Source of the DNA: Candidatus Blautia excrementipullorum | GTDB lineage: Bacteria; Bacillota; Clostridia; Lachnospirales; Lachnospiraceae | Reading direction: 5' to 3' | NCBI GenBank assembly: GCA_019118645.1 | Contig: DWYN01000089.1 | Location: 1-36,854 of the forward strand | Length of the DNA stretch: 36,854 nt | Shown here: positions 7,168-14,287 of the stretch, piece by piece | How positions within the stretch are numbered: the first letter of the stretch is position 1 | Layout: each line of letters starts with the position of its first letter | Notes under the pieces: generated by a model | Seen by the model: the letters and a program-made list of their open reading frames with translations, nothing else | Told to the model about the DNA's origin: nothing | Database searches by the model: none | Position numbers and translations under genes: made by a program

Positions 7168-7350
7168 CCGAGGAAAGCGGTTTTGCAAAAGAGTATATTT
7201 CCGAAAAAAGCGAGCATACCTCAGGACAAAGCAAATCTTCTGAAGGTATTTATTTACGCTGATTTAAATAAGCGTGCGGAACGAGTCACCTCCGTTTACG
7301 GGGACGCAAGCGCAAAAACACCTGAAAAGCGTGTAAAAGACAAAAGTAGC
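7119..7350 (+). pseudogene. remnant of a cytidylate-kinase-like gene
   Basis: Two fragments in different frames resemble the cytidylate-kinase-like family (Cmk2 type). The first, from about 7122, reads KLGISVYDNELLAKIAEESG and then FAKEYISEKSE. This is the segment that normally follows the N-terminal P-loop. The second, from about 7222 in another frame, reads ANLLKVFIYADLNKRAERV and then KTPEKRVKDK, normally near the C terminus. The P-loop, the middle (about 50 or more residues) and the end are missing. The first fragment is joined out of frame to the 3' end of the MATE gene. The second runs into the end of the convergent YigZ-family gene. Family assignment is by recognition only. Confidence 0.6.
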
Positions 7351-7357
7351 GCCGTTT

Positions 7358-8014
7358 TCATGTTTCAAAAGTATGGATTTCTCCTTCCAGAACAGCAAAA
7401 TATAAATCTCTTCCTTTTTTCATTCGGGCCCTTCCGTTGGTTCCCTCTGTGACCGCTTTCTGCACAGCGTCCAGCTCCTGCGCCGGAACGAGAAGTTCCA
7501 GCTTTACTTTATCGGTATATTCACTGTTCAGTACAGGAATTCCCCGTTCGCCTGCAATATACTGAATTTTTCCGATCCCGGTATAGTCTGTTGTGACCTC
7601 CAGAGAAATTCCCTTCTTCTTCTCAATGATCCGGCTGGCTTTCAGCCCTTCCTGCACAGCTTTGGAATACGCCCGCACAAGCCCCCCTGTTCCCAGAAGG
7701 ACTCCGCCGAAGTACCGCGTCACTACGACTGCCGTATTATATATATCCTCTCCAAGTATCACATCCAGCATAGGTCTCCCGGCGGTTCCGGATGGCTCTC
7801 CGTCATCGCTGCACCTGGTATATTCCCGGTTCAGTCCTACAGAATAGACATAACAGTTATGTCGCGCATCCCAATATTTTTTTCTCATTTCCTCTATAAA
7901 GGCAAGCGCTTCCTCCTCAGTCTCTATAGGCCGCACTGTCGCAATAAATCTGGATTTTTTTTCGGTAATTTCTCCGGCGCCGCCTTCAAGCACGGTCTTA
8001 TATTGTTCCAGCAT
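7358..8014 (-). CDS. YigZ/IMPACT family protein
   Basis: This family has an N-terminal ribosomal-S5-like domain and a C-terminal EF-G-like domain. Eukaryotic IMPACT is linked to translation control, while the bacterial role is unclear. The 218-residue product shows the family signature SDDGEPSGTAGRPML and the TRYFGGVLLGTGGLVRAYS block, followed by a less conserved C-terminal domain. The ATG at 8014 is preferred over the one at 8041 because AGAGGGAG lies 7 bases upstream of it. It is a single-gene unit with its own promoter at 8139-8167. Its end converges on the degraded kinase remnant, with only about 10 bases between. Confidence 0.9.
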   Translation of the reverse strand: MLEQYKTVLEGGAGEITEKKSRFIATVRPIETEEEALAFIEEMRKKYWDARHNCYVYSVGLNREYTRCSDDGEPSGTAGRPMLDVILGEDIYNTAVVVTRYFGGVLLGTGGLVRAYSKAVQEGLKASRIIEKKKGISLEVTTDYTGIGKIQYIAGERGIPVLNSEYTDKVKLELLVPAQELDAVQKAVTEGTNGRARMKKGRDLYFAVLEGEIHTFET

Positions 8015-8138
8015 TGATTGTTCTCCCTCTTCTATTTTCACACATCTTCTGCAGTCCCAACGTCAGTATGTACCGCCGTTTTCCGACGTTCTCTTATTTT
8101 CACGGCATGATTACCCGGCCTCAGGAATCAGTAAATTC

Positions 8139-8167
8139 ATTGTATACGAGCAATTTGCCAGTGTCAA
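8139..8167 (-). promoter_or_regulatory. promoter of the YigZ-family gene
   Basis: Minus strand perfect TTGACA (8162-8167), 17-base spacer, TACAAT (8139-8144), about 125 bases upstream of the ATG at 8014. The leader in between contains no structure I could recognise. Confidence 0.7.
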
Positions 8168-8193
8168 TGACGTTCAGGAAATAACTTTCTTAT

Positions 8194-9120
8194 TTATTTC
8201 TCATAAACCCAGCTCTGCAGAGTCTGGGGCTGAAGTGTGTCATAGTCCCATTTTTTCCGGCTGTTGGCTTTGCTGAAAGGATCATTAATGGTAAACTCTC
8301 CTTCCGAATATCCGGTTAGAACAATAAAGTGGCCGTCGTCTGTAAAATCTCCCGGTCCCATGGCGCAGATAATTAATTTCCCGGCTTCCAGCTCCGCCTC
8401 CATAGTCTGTTCATCCATGTAAGGAAACTGGCTGACCTTCACTCCATACTCGCCGCAGATATCTCTCATAAAAAGCCATGAGGTTCCTTCCCCTTCCACG
8501 TAATAACCGTCCTCCATTGCCCGGGCTGCCAGGGCGTCCGGAGTAAGGCTCTCATTTCTGGTGAGGCTGAACAATACCATAGACAGGCAGGTAGGCCCGC
8601 AGCCCGAAATTCCAATATTCGACTGGCCGTAGGGTACATACCCCCATCGGCTGTCCCACTGAAGAAAAAGCGGTGTGTCCTGCTGCTTTTCCATAAGTCT
8701 GATCCCGCCGGAGGCTTCTGCCTGAGCATCCGGATAGGCAGCTACAAAGTCAGCTATCTCCGGATTCCGCCGCAAAGCCTTCAGAAAGCTTTCCGGATAT
8801 GGGGAAGGATCCGCCCAGATTATTTCCCATGCGGTAGGCTCTTCCGTTTCTTCTGCTTCCGGCTCCCCTTCCACAATGGACGCAGCCGGCACTGACGAAG
8901 TTTCCTGAAGCTTCCATTTCTCAATCTCAAAAAGGACAATACCATTGGAGCAGATAAGAAAAGCAAGAACGGCCAGCAGCACATGGGTGTTTCTCTGCTG
9001 CCGTCTGGCTTCTGTTTTTCGTTTCTCTCTCTCTTCTAAATAAGAGGCTCTCTCCTCTTTTGGGAGTTCTGTAATATGTCGGGACATAAATTTTTTTGAT
9101 TTTCTCTTTTTTTCCGTCAT
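8194..9120 (-). CDS. membrane-anchored C39-like cysteine peptidase
   Basis: The 308-residue product has a basic, Lys/Arg-rich cytoplasmic N terminus (residues 1-43) and one hydrophobic membrane segment (about 46-64). A Glu-rich linker (about 84-100) follows, then a C-terminal papain-like domain of the C39_2 type. The nucleophile motif GCGPTC is at 173-178, the catalytic His lies in DGHFIVLTGY (His263), and an Asp lies in NDPF (Asp280). The peptidase domain should therefore face outside the cell. Its substrate is unknown. It is not fused to an ABC transporter, so it is not a classical bacteriocin exporter. A GGGGA site precedes the ATG and its own promoter is at 9256-9284. Confidence 0.85.
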   Translation of the reverse strand: MTEKKRKSKKFMSRHITELPKEERASYLEEREKRKTEARRQQRNTHVLLAVLAFLICSNGIVLFEIEKWKLQETSSVPAASIVEGEPEAEETEEPTAWEIIWADPSPYPESFLKALRRNPEIADFVAAYPDAQAEASGGIRLMEKQQDTPLFLQWDSRWGYVPYGQSNIGISGCGPTCLSMVLFSLTRNESLTPDALAARAMEDGYYVEGEGTSWLFMRDICGEYGVKVSQFPYMDEQTMEAELEAGKLIICAMGPGDFTDDGHFIVLTGYSEGEFTINDPFSKANSRKKWDYDTLQPQTLQSWVYEK

Positions 9121-9161
9121 ACCGTCCCCTTTTCTGTAGGTAATCTGTCGTTAATTTACGC

Positions 9162-9194
9162 AGGTGCCTCCGTTCTTCTGATTAAGAGGCACCT
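9162..9194 (-). repeat. perfect 9-bp inverted repeat in the C39-peptidase leader
   Basis: AGGTGCCTC (9162-9170) and GAGGCACCT (9186-9194) form a perfect stem with a 15-base loop. It lies between the promoter and start codon of the C39-like peptidase. No T-run follows on either strand, so it is not a typical terminator. It could be a 5' UTR structure or a protein-binding site. Confidence 0.5.
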
Positions 9195-9255
9195 AAATTT
9201 AACAAAATTTAATATGGAAGCATACGGTTTTCCTGTATACAAGAGATACTTTCTC

Positions 9256-9284
9256 ATTATAGCCAAGACATTCCCGTTTTGCAA
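9256..9284 (-). promoter_or_regulatory. promoter of the C39-like peptidase gene
   Basis: Minus strand TTGCAA (9279-9284), 17-base spacer, perfect TATAAT (9256-9261). The predicted leader is about 130 bases and contains the inverted repeat at 9162-9194. Confidence 0.65.
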
Positions 9285-9507
9285 CCGTCTCCTTTGCCGG
9301 GAAACAGCAGGATTGCTTTTCCGGCGACAACCTCAGATTACAGTTTTCCGTCCCGCTCTGCTATACTGATAATGGCAGTTTTTCATATAGAAAGATATCT
9401 CTGTATAACATGGAATACGGAAAAAATGAGAATGATATAGATAAGTCGAAAATTCCATGTCTAAAATGTGAAGTTTTTATTTTAGGGTTTATTTACCATT
9501 TTTTATT
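9285..9507. other. non-coding region between the peptidase promoter and the PBP promoter
   Basis: No gene was seen. It holds a 9-bp perfect inverted repeat ACATGGAAT (9408-9416) / ATTCCATGT (9452-9460) about 50 bases upstream of the penicillin-binding-protein -10 box. It also holds an imperfect GCCGGGAAA...TTTTCCGGC stem near 9296-9324. Confidence 0.4.
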
Positions 9508-9516
9508 TGATATAAT
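9508..9516 (+). promoter_or_regulatory. extended -10 promoter of the penicillin-binding protein gene
   Basis: TGATATAAT gives a TGn extension directly before a perfect TATAAT (9511-9516). The expected -35 position has only TTTATT. AAAGGAGGAAG follows at about 9529-9539 as the ribosome site. Confidence 0.55.
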
Positions 9517-9542
9517 AATACGGACTATAAAGGAGGAAGAAC

Positions 9543-12266
9543 ATGAATTACGGAAAAAAATCAGTTTCTAAGAAACGAAATTCTCTGATTTCCAGTACAT
9601 CCATGATGGGAAAGCGGGCTCATGTTTCTTTTATCAGAGTTCTGTTCATATCCCTGATCACGCTCTGTGTAGTCGTAGGCTGCATAGGGATTGGAGCATT
9701 CAGGGGAATCATAGATAATGCTCCGGATGTAGATGAGATTGATATTTCCCCCCTGGGATATGCGACTTTCCTGTACGATGGCGATGGGAACCAGCTTCGG
9801 CAGCTGTCCGCCCCTGACGCGAACCGTCTGCCGGTTTCCATAGAGCAGATCCCCGTCGATCTTCAGCATGCGGTAGTCGCTATTGAAGATGAACGTTTTT
9901 ATGAACATAACGGCATTGATGTCAGAGGTATTCTCCGTGCTCTCGTGAGAAATATTACCACGGGAGATCTTTCGGAAGGAGCCAGTACCATTACCCAGCA
10001 GCTCCTGAAAAACAACGTGTTCACCAACTGGACTCAGGAAAGCACCTGGCTGGAGCGTTTTACCCGAAAATTTCAGGAACAGTATCTCGCCGTCCAGGTG
10101 GAGAAAAAAATCAATAATAAAGATGTCATTCTTGAAAATTATCTCAACACCATCAATCTTGGCGCCGGCGCCTACGGCGTACAGGCTGCCGCAAGACAGT
10201 ATTTCAATAAAGATGTATGGGATTTAAATCTTTCTGAATGCGCAACTCTCGCCGGCATCACCCAGAATCCTACTCAATATAACCCCATAGAGCATCCCGA
10301 GGCAAACGCCAAAAGGCGAAAGGAAGTCCTGGATCATATGCTTTCCCAGGGTTACATTACCCAGGCACAGTATGATGAGGTTATCAACGATGACGTTTAT
10401 TCACGGATTCAGGCTGCGCAGACAGAAATTTCTGATACCACCAGTACCGTTTACACATATTTTGAAGACGAGCTCATCGACCAGGTTATCAATGATCTGA
10501 TGAATATCAAGGGATATACGCGAACACAGGCTCAGAACCTGGTATACAGCGGCGGTCTCAGCATTTATACCACACAGGATCCCACTATTCAGAATATTCT
10601 TGACGAAGAATACGCCAATCCGGAAAATTATCCGGAAAATGTACAGTATGCTCTTGACTATGCTCTGACTGTGGAAAACCCGCAGGGTGAAGAGGTTAAT
10701 TACAGCAAGGAAATGCTTCAGCTCTATTTCCAGAATGAGGATCCTGAGTTTGACCTTCTCTTCGATTCAGAAGAAGAAGGACAGAGTTACGTAGACCGCT
10801 ATAAGCAGTCCATTCTGGCTGATGGAAGCACAGTCGTGGCAGAACGGGTAAGCTTTGCGCCTCAGCCGCAGTCCTCCATGAGCGTTATTGATCAGCATAC
10901 CGGCTATGTGAAAGCCATCATCGGCGGCCGGGGCGAAAAAACGGCCAGCCTGACTCTGAACCGGGCAACCGACACTACGAGACAGCCCGGATCCACCTTT
11001 AAGATTGTTTCCACATATGCGCCTGCACTGAATGAAAAAGGCATGACTCTTGCAACAACCTTTGAGGACGAGCCCTATAATTACCCGGATGGATCCCCGG
11101 TAAATAACTCTACTATGAGTTATGGCGGCACCACAACCATCCGCAGGGCTATCCAGAATTCCGTCAATGTCGTAGCTGTCAAATGTCTGGAAGAGGTGAC
11201 ACCTGAACTTGGGCTCCAGTATCTGGATAACTTCGGATTTACCACCCTTGCCCATGGCACAGAAGCCGACACAGACGAGAATGGCACTGTCTGGACAGAC
11301 GCCAATCTTTCCATGGCTCTGGGCGGACTTACAAACGGTGTGACAAACGTAGAGCTCTGCGCGGCTTATGCTGCTATAGCTAACGGCGGAAATTACATTG
11401 AACCTATTTATTATACAAAAATCCTTGACCACAACGGAGAAGTTCTCATTGAAAAAACTTCTGCAGAACGTTCTGTAATCAAGGAAAGTACGGCATGGCT
11501 GCTCACCAGCGCCATGGAAGATGTCGTAACACAGGGTACAGGTACCGCCTGCCAGCTTGATAATATGACAGTGGCAGGAAAGACAGGTACCACGGATGAT
11601 TATAACGATCTGTGGTTTGTTGGATACACGCCATACTATACATGCGCAGTGTGGTCCGGCTTTGACAATAATGAAAAGCTGCCGGATGATTATTCCCGTG
11701 ATTTCCACAAGGATATGTGGCGAAAGGTTATGACCCGCATTCATGAAGGACTGGAAGATAAGGACTTTGAAATGCCGTCAAGTGTGGAAAAACTCAGCAT
11801 CTGCTCCGAGACGGGACTTCTTCCGAGAGCAGGTTGTCCGGTTGTCACGGAATACTTCGATATCGGTGACGTTCCCACAGAATATTGCGATCAGCATTTC
11901 TACGAACCGGAAACTGTAACCGAATATACCTATGATGAAATCACTGTAGAGCCGACTACAACACCGGATCCTAATAATCCGGATGGCACCGGAACTACGG
12001 ATCCTAACAATCCGGACGGCACCGGAACTACGGATCCTAACAATCCGGACGGTACCGGCGGCGATACTACAGGCGGTGATACCGGCGGCGGCGACACTTC
12101 AGGCGGCGATACCGGCAGCGGTGACACTTCAGGCGGCGATACCGGCGACGGCGACACTTCAGACGGCGACTGGGATTATATCGATCCCGGCACCGGCGGC
12201 GATACTTCGGGCGGCGACTGGGATTATGTCGATCCCGGCACCGGCGGTGACGTACCTGTCGCATAA
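9543..12266 (+). CDS. class A penicillin-binding protein (transglycosylase/transpeptidase)
   Basis: This bifunctional enzyme polymerises lipid II into glycan strands and cross-links the stem peptides at the outer face of the membrane. The 907-residue product has a membrane helix at about 29-51. The GT51 domain contains EDERFYEHNGID (catalytic Glu near 115) and ASTITQQLLKN (147-157). A penicillin-binding transpeptidase domain has STFK (484-487, nucleophile Ser484), SVN (540-542) and KTGT (680-683). A Cys-containing segment (about 754-783) follows, then a low-complexity tail (807-903). The tail is built from repeats rich in Thr, Asp, Pro, Asn and Gly, then two WDY[I/V]DPGTGG units. It is a single-gene unit with an extended -10 promoter and a strong terminator. 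Confidence 0.95.
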   Translation: MNYGKKSVSKKRNSLISSTSMMGKRAHVSFIRVLFISLITLCVVVGCIGIGAFRGIIDNAPDVDEIDISPLGYATFLYDGDGNQLRQLSAPDANRLPVSIEQIPVDLQHAVVAIEDERFYEHNGIDVRGILRALVRNITTGDLSEGASTITQQLLKNNVFTNWTQESTWLERFTRKFQEQYLAVQVEKKINNKDVILENYLNTINLGAGAYGVQAAARQYFNKDVWDLNLSECATLAGITQNPTQYNPIEHPEANAKRRKEVLDHMLSQGYITQAQYDEVINDDVYSRIQAAQTEISDTTSTVYTYFEDELIDQVINDLMNIKGYTRTQAQNLVYSGGLSIYTTQDPTIQNILDEEYANPENYPENVQYALDYALTVENPQGEEVNYSKEMLQLYFQNEDPEFDLLFDSEEEGQSYVDRYKQSILADGSTVVAERVSFAPQPQSSMSVIDQHTGYVKAIIGGRGEKTASLTLNRATDTTRQPGSTFKIVSTYAPALNEKGMTLATTFEDEPYNYPDGSPVNNSTMSYGGTTTIRRAIQNSVNVVAVKCLEEVTPELGLQYLDNFGFTTLAHGTEADTDENGTVWTDANLSMALGGLTNGVTNVELCAAYAAIANGGNYIEPIYYTKILDHNGEVLIEKTSAERSVIKESTAWLLTSAMEDVVTQGTGTACQLDNMTVAGKTGTTDDYNDLWFVGYTPYYTCAVWSGFDNNEKLPDDYSRDFHKDMWRKVMTRIHEGLEDKDFEMPSSVEKLSICSETGLLPRAGCPVVTEYFDIGDVPTEYCDQHFYEPETVTEYTYDEITVEPTTTPDPNNPDGTGTTDPNNPDGTGTTDPNNPDGTGGDTTGGDTGGGDTSGGDTGSGDTSGGDTGDGDTSDGDWDYIDPGTGGDTSGGDWDYVDPGTGGDVPVA
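11961..12251 (+). repeat. in-frame tandem repeats coding the PBP C-terminal tail
   Basis: Three copies of a roughly 33-base unit coding TTDPNNPDGTG (the first imperfect) are followed by several roughly 36-base units coding variants of GGDTSGGDTGSG. Two copies coding GDWDY(I/V)DPGTGG follow. The units are nearly identical at DNA level, so the copy number is likely to vary between strains by slippage. Spurious open frames on the other strand arise from this periodicity. Confidence 0.85.
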
Positions 12267-12274
12267 TTTTCTTC

Positions 12275-12316
12275 AAAAAACTCCATGTAAACCTTTCGTT
12301 TACATGGAGTTTTTTT
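12275..12316. terminator. bidirectional terminator between the PBP and glucokinase genes
   Basis: AAACTCCATGTAAAC (about 12278-12292) pairs with GTTTACATGGAGTTT (12298-12312) around a 5-base loop. A T-run follows on the plus strand and a matching run on the minus strand. It serves two convergent genes. Confidence 0.92.
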
Positions 12317-12342
12317 CGTATAAACACTATAGGAATTGTCTT

Positions 12343-13278
12343 TTACAGCACCAACTTAGCCGCGCCATATATTCCGGCATCATTGCCAAGGCTTGCAATG
12401 ACCATAGGCGTATCTTTGCACAGAGAAAAGGCATATTTTCTGTAATATTTTTGAATGCAGTCGATTAAAGGCTGTCCCGCCTTCGAAACACCGCCTCCGA
12501 TTACAATTGCTTCCGGATCCACTACGGCGGCAAATATGGCAAGTGCCCCGCCTAAATGTTCGCCGACTTTTTCCATGATTCTTACAGCTACCGCATCCCC
12601 TGCTTTAAAAGCATCCAGGACATCTTTCGCCGTTATCGTCTGCAGGCTTCTGAGACTGCTGCTCTCGTCACAGGAGGAAAGTTCTTTCTGTGCGGTGCGG
12701 ACGATTCCTGTTGCGGAAGCAAACTGTTCCAGACATCCTCTGTTTCCGCAGTTGCATTCTTCCGTCTCACTGTGGTCAATGTTCGCATGGCCGATCTCAC
12801 CGCCGGCGCCGTGATAGCCTGCCACAATTTTTCCATCTACAATAATTCCTCCGCCTACGCCGGTTCCCAGCGTTGCCAGAATCACATTCTGCGCACCGGC
12901 AGCAGCGCCTTTCCATGCCTCTCCAAGCGCAGCCACATTCGCATCGTTTCCTGCTTTTGCAGGAAGCCCTGTGAGATCGCTCAGCTCTTTTGCCACCGGC
13001 TTAAATCCCCAGTACAGATTTACCGCGCATGCGGCTTCCCCCTTGGAATTGATCGGCCCGGGAATACCGATTCCCACGCCCGCGACATCTTTTTTATCTA
13101 TTCCCCGTTCCTGAATTTTATTTTCAATAGTTGCGGCCACATCCGGCAGAATATTCTCCCCGCTGTTTTCTGTTCTTGTGGGAATTTCCCATTTTTCCAG
13201 AAGGTTTCCGTCTGTCTGAAACAGTCCGCATTTCACCGAAGTTCCCCCAACGTCAATTCCAAAACAATATAAACTCAT
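12343..13278 (-). CDS. ROK family glucokinase
   Basis: ROK glucokinases phosphorylate glucose to glucose 6-phosphate with ATP. The 311-residue product opens with the phosphate-binding GIDVGGTSVKCGLF (residues 7-20). The catalytic Asp is in AGNDAN (Asp112), LGTGVGGG is at 137-144, and the ROK zinc site comprises GEIGH (160-164) and CNCGNRGCLE (175-184). No helix-turn-helix is present, so it is an enzyme rather than a NagC-like repressor. The start at 13278 is chosen because AAAGGTGG lies upstream and the product then begins right at the ATPase core. A longer reading would add 29 residues. It is last in the ftsH-uvrC-hprK-glk run, about 76 bases after hprK. Confidence 0.93.
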   Translation of the reverse strand: MSLYCFGIDVGGTSVKCGLFQTDGNLLEKWEIPTRTENSGENILPDVAATIENKIQERGIDKKDVAGVGIGIPGPINSKGEAACAVNLYWGFKPVAKELSDLTGLPAKAGNDANVAALGEAWKGAAAGAQNVILATLGTGVGGGIIVDGKIVAGYHGAGGEIGHANIDHSETEECNCGNRGCLEQFASATGIVRTAQKELSSCDESSSLRSLQTITAKDVLDAFKAGDAVAVRIMEKVGEHLGGALAIFAAVVDPEAIVIGGGVSKAGQPLIDCIQKYYRKYAFSLCKDTPMVIASLGNDAGIYGAAKLVL

Positions 13279-13354
13279 TTCTTTTCCACCTTTCCTCTCT
13301 ATTCCGGCTTCTTTTATACACATTCCTGCGTAATTATGCCCAAGCTTTCCGCTT

Positions 13355-14287
13355 TCATCCTTCACGCTTTTTTGCTATGTTTTCCTGCACACGCTTATAC
13401 AGCTCTTCTGCCGCATTATATCCCATTTTTTTCTGCCTGTGGTTAACTGCTGCCGTTTCCACAATTACAGCCAGATTTCGTCCGGGACGAATGGGCAGAG
13501 AGTGGCAGACAATTTTATTCCCCAGATATTCTGTATACTCTTCATGGAGGCCAAGACGATCGTATTCCTTATCTCTGTCCCACTCCTCCAGCTTGATTAC
13601 CAGATCCACAGACTGCGTATTTTTTACGCTCTCTACACCAAACAAAGTCTTTACATCAATAATGCCGATTCCTCTGAGCTCAATAAAATGTCTCGTGATA
13701 TCCGGGGCGGATCCCACCAGAGTCACATCACTGACCTTGCGAAGCTCTACCACATCGTCGCTTACCAGACGATGGCCGCGCTTAATCAGCTCCAGAGCCG
13801 CCTCACTTTTTCCGATTCCGCTTTCACCGGTAATAAGGACTCCCTCGCCGTATACATCCACCAGCACTCCGTGAATGGAAATACAGGGGGCGAGCTGTAC
13901 GCCCAGCCAGCGGATGGTCTCTGCCATTACGTTTGATGTGGTTCTTTCTGTCACAAAAGTAGGAACATTATATTTAATTGCCAAGTCAAGCATATCCTGA
14001 GAAGGCTTTGTCATCGTACTGAAAATTACACAGGGAATTTTACTGGAAATGAAGCGTTCATACTTCATGAGACGCTTTTCATCACTGAGCTGCATCAGAT
14101 ACGTATACTCGACATATCCGATAATCTGCACACGTTCGTTTGCGAAGTGCTCCAGATAACCTGTCAGCTGCAGAGCCGGACGGTTAATTTCTGCAGACGT
14201 TATCTTTACATCTGTCAGATCAATTTCCGGAGTCAGATTTGTAAGGCCCAGTTCCTGAACCATCTTTGTCAATAATACACCCTTCAT
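13355..14287 (-). CDS. hprK: HPr kinase/phosphorylase
   Basis: HprK phosphorylates and dephosphorylates Ser46 of HPr, setting carbon catabolite repression in Firmicutes. The 310-residue product has the usual two domains. The C-terminal domain has the catalytic region beginning [10 protein letters not shown] (138-147), the Walker A loop GESGIGKS (154-161), the Asp pair in SDDVVEL (176-182) and the signature LRGIGIIDV (204-212). The ATG overlaps the uvrC stop by 4 bases. The AAGGAG ribosome site lies in the last codons of uvrC, which implies coupled translation. Glucokinase, the next gene, acts in the same carbon-sensing theme. Confidence 0.96.
   Translation of the reverse strand: MKGVLLTKMVQELGLTNLTPEIDLTDVKITSAEINRPALQLTGYLEHFANERVQIIGYVEYTYLMQLSDEKRLMKYERFISSKIPCVIFSTMTKPSQDMLDLAIKYNVPTFVTERTTSNVMAETIRWLGVQLAPCISIHGVLVDVYGEGVLITGESGIGKSEAALELIKRGHRLVSDDVVELRKVSDVTLVGSAPDITRHFIELRGIGIIDVKTLFGVESVKNTQSVDLVIKLEEWDRDKEYDRLGLHEEYTEYLGNKIVCHSLPIRPGRNLAVIVETAAVNHRQKKMGYNAAEELYKRVQENIAKKREG

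Noticed and set aside
10767..11744. Minus-strand open frame of 325 codons inside the PBP gene
   Set aside because: It is antisense to the transpeptidase domain; the plus strand holds all catalytic motifs. The sequence is Cys/His/Ile-rich with no family resemblance.
12275..12316. Possible attachment site or transposon end because of the long inverted repeat
   Set aside because: Stem, loop and T-runs fit a bidirectional terminator between convergent genes; no transposase or integrase is in the window.
11930..12327. Open frames in several phases with PVSPPEVSP- or RRCRDRYN-like repeats
   Set aside because: They reflect the periodic DNA coding the PBP tail. Repetitive sequence gives open frames in all phases.
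12556..13272. Plus-strand open frame of 238 codons inside the glucokinase gene
   Set aside because: It is antisense to a clear ROK kinase with a complete zinc site; no motif of its own.
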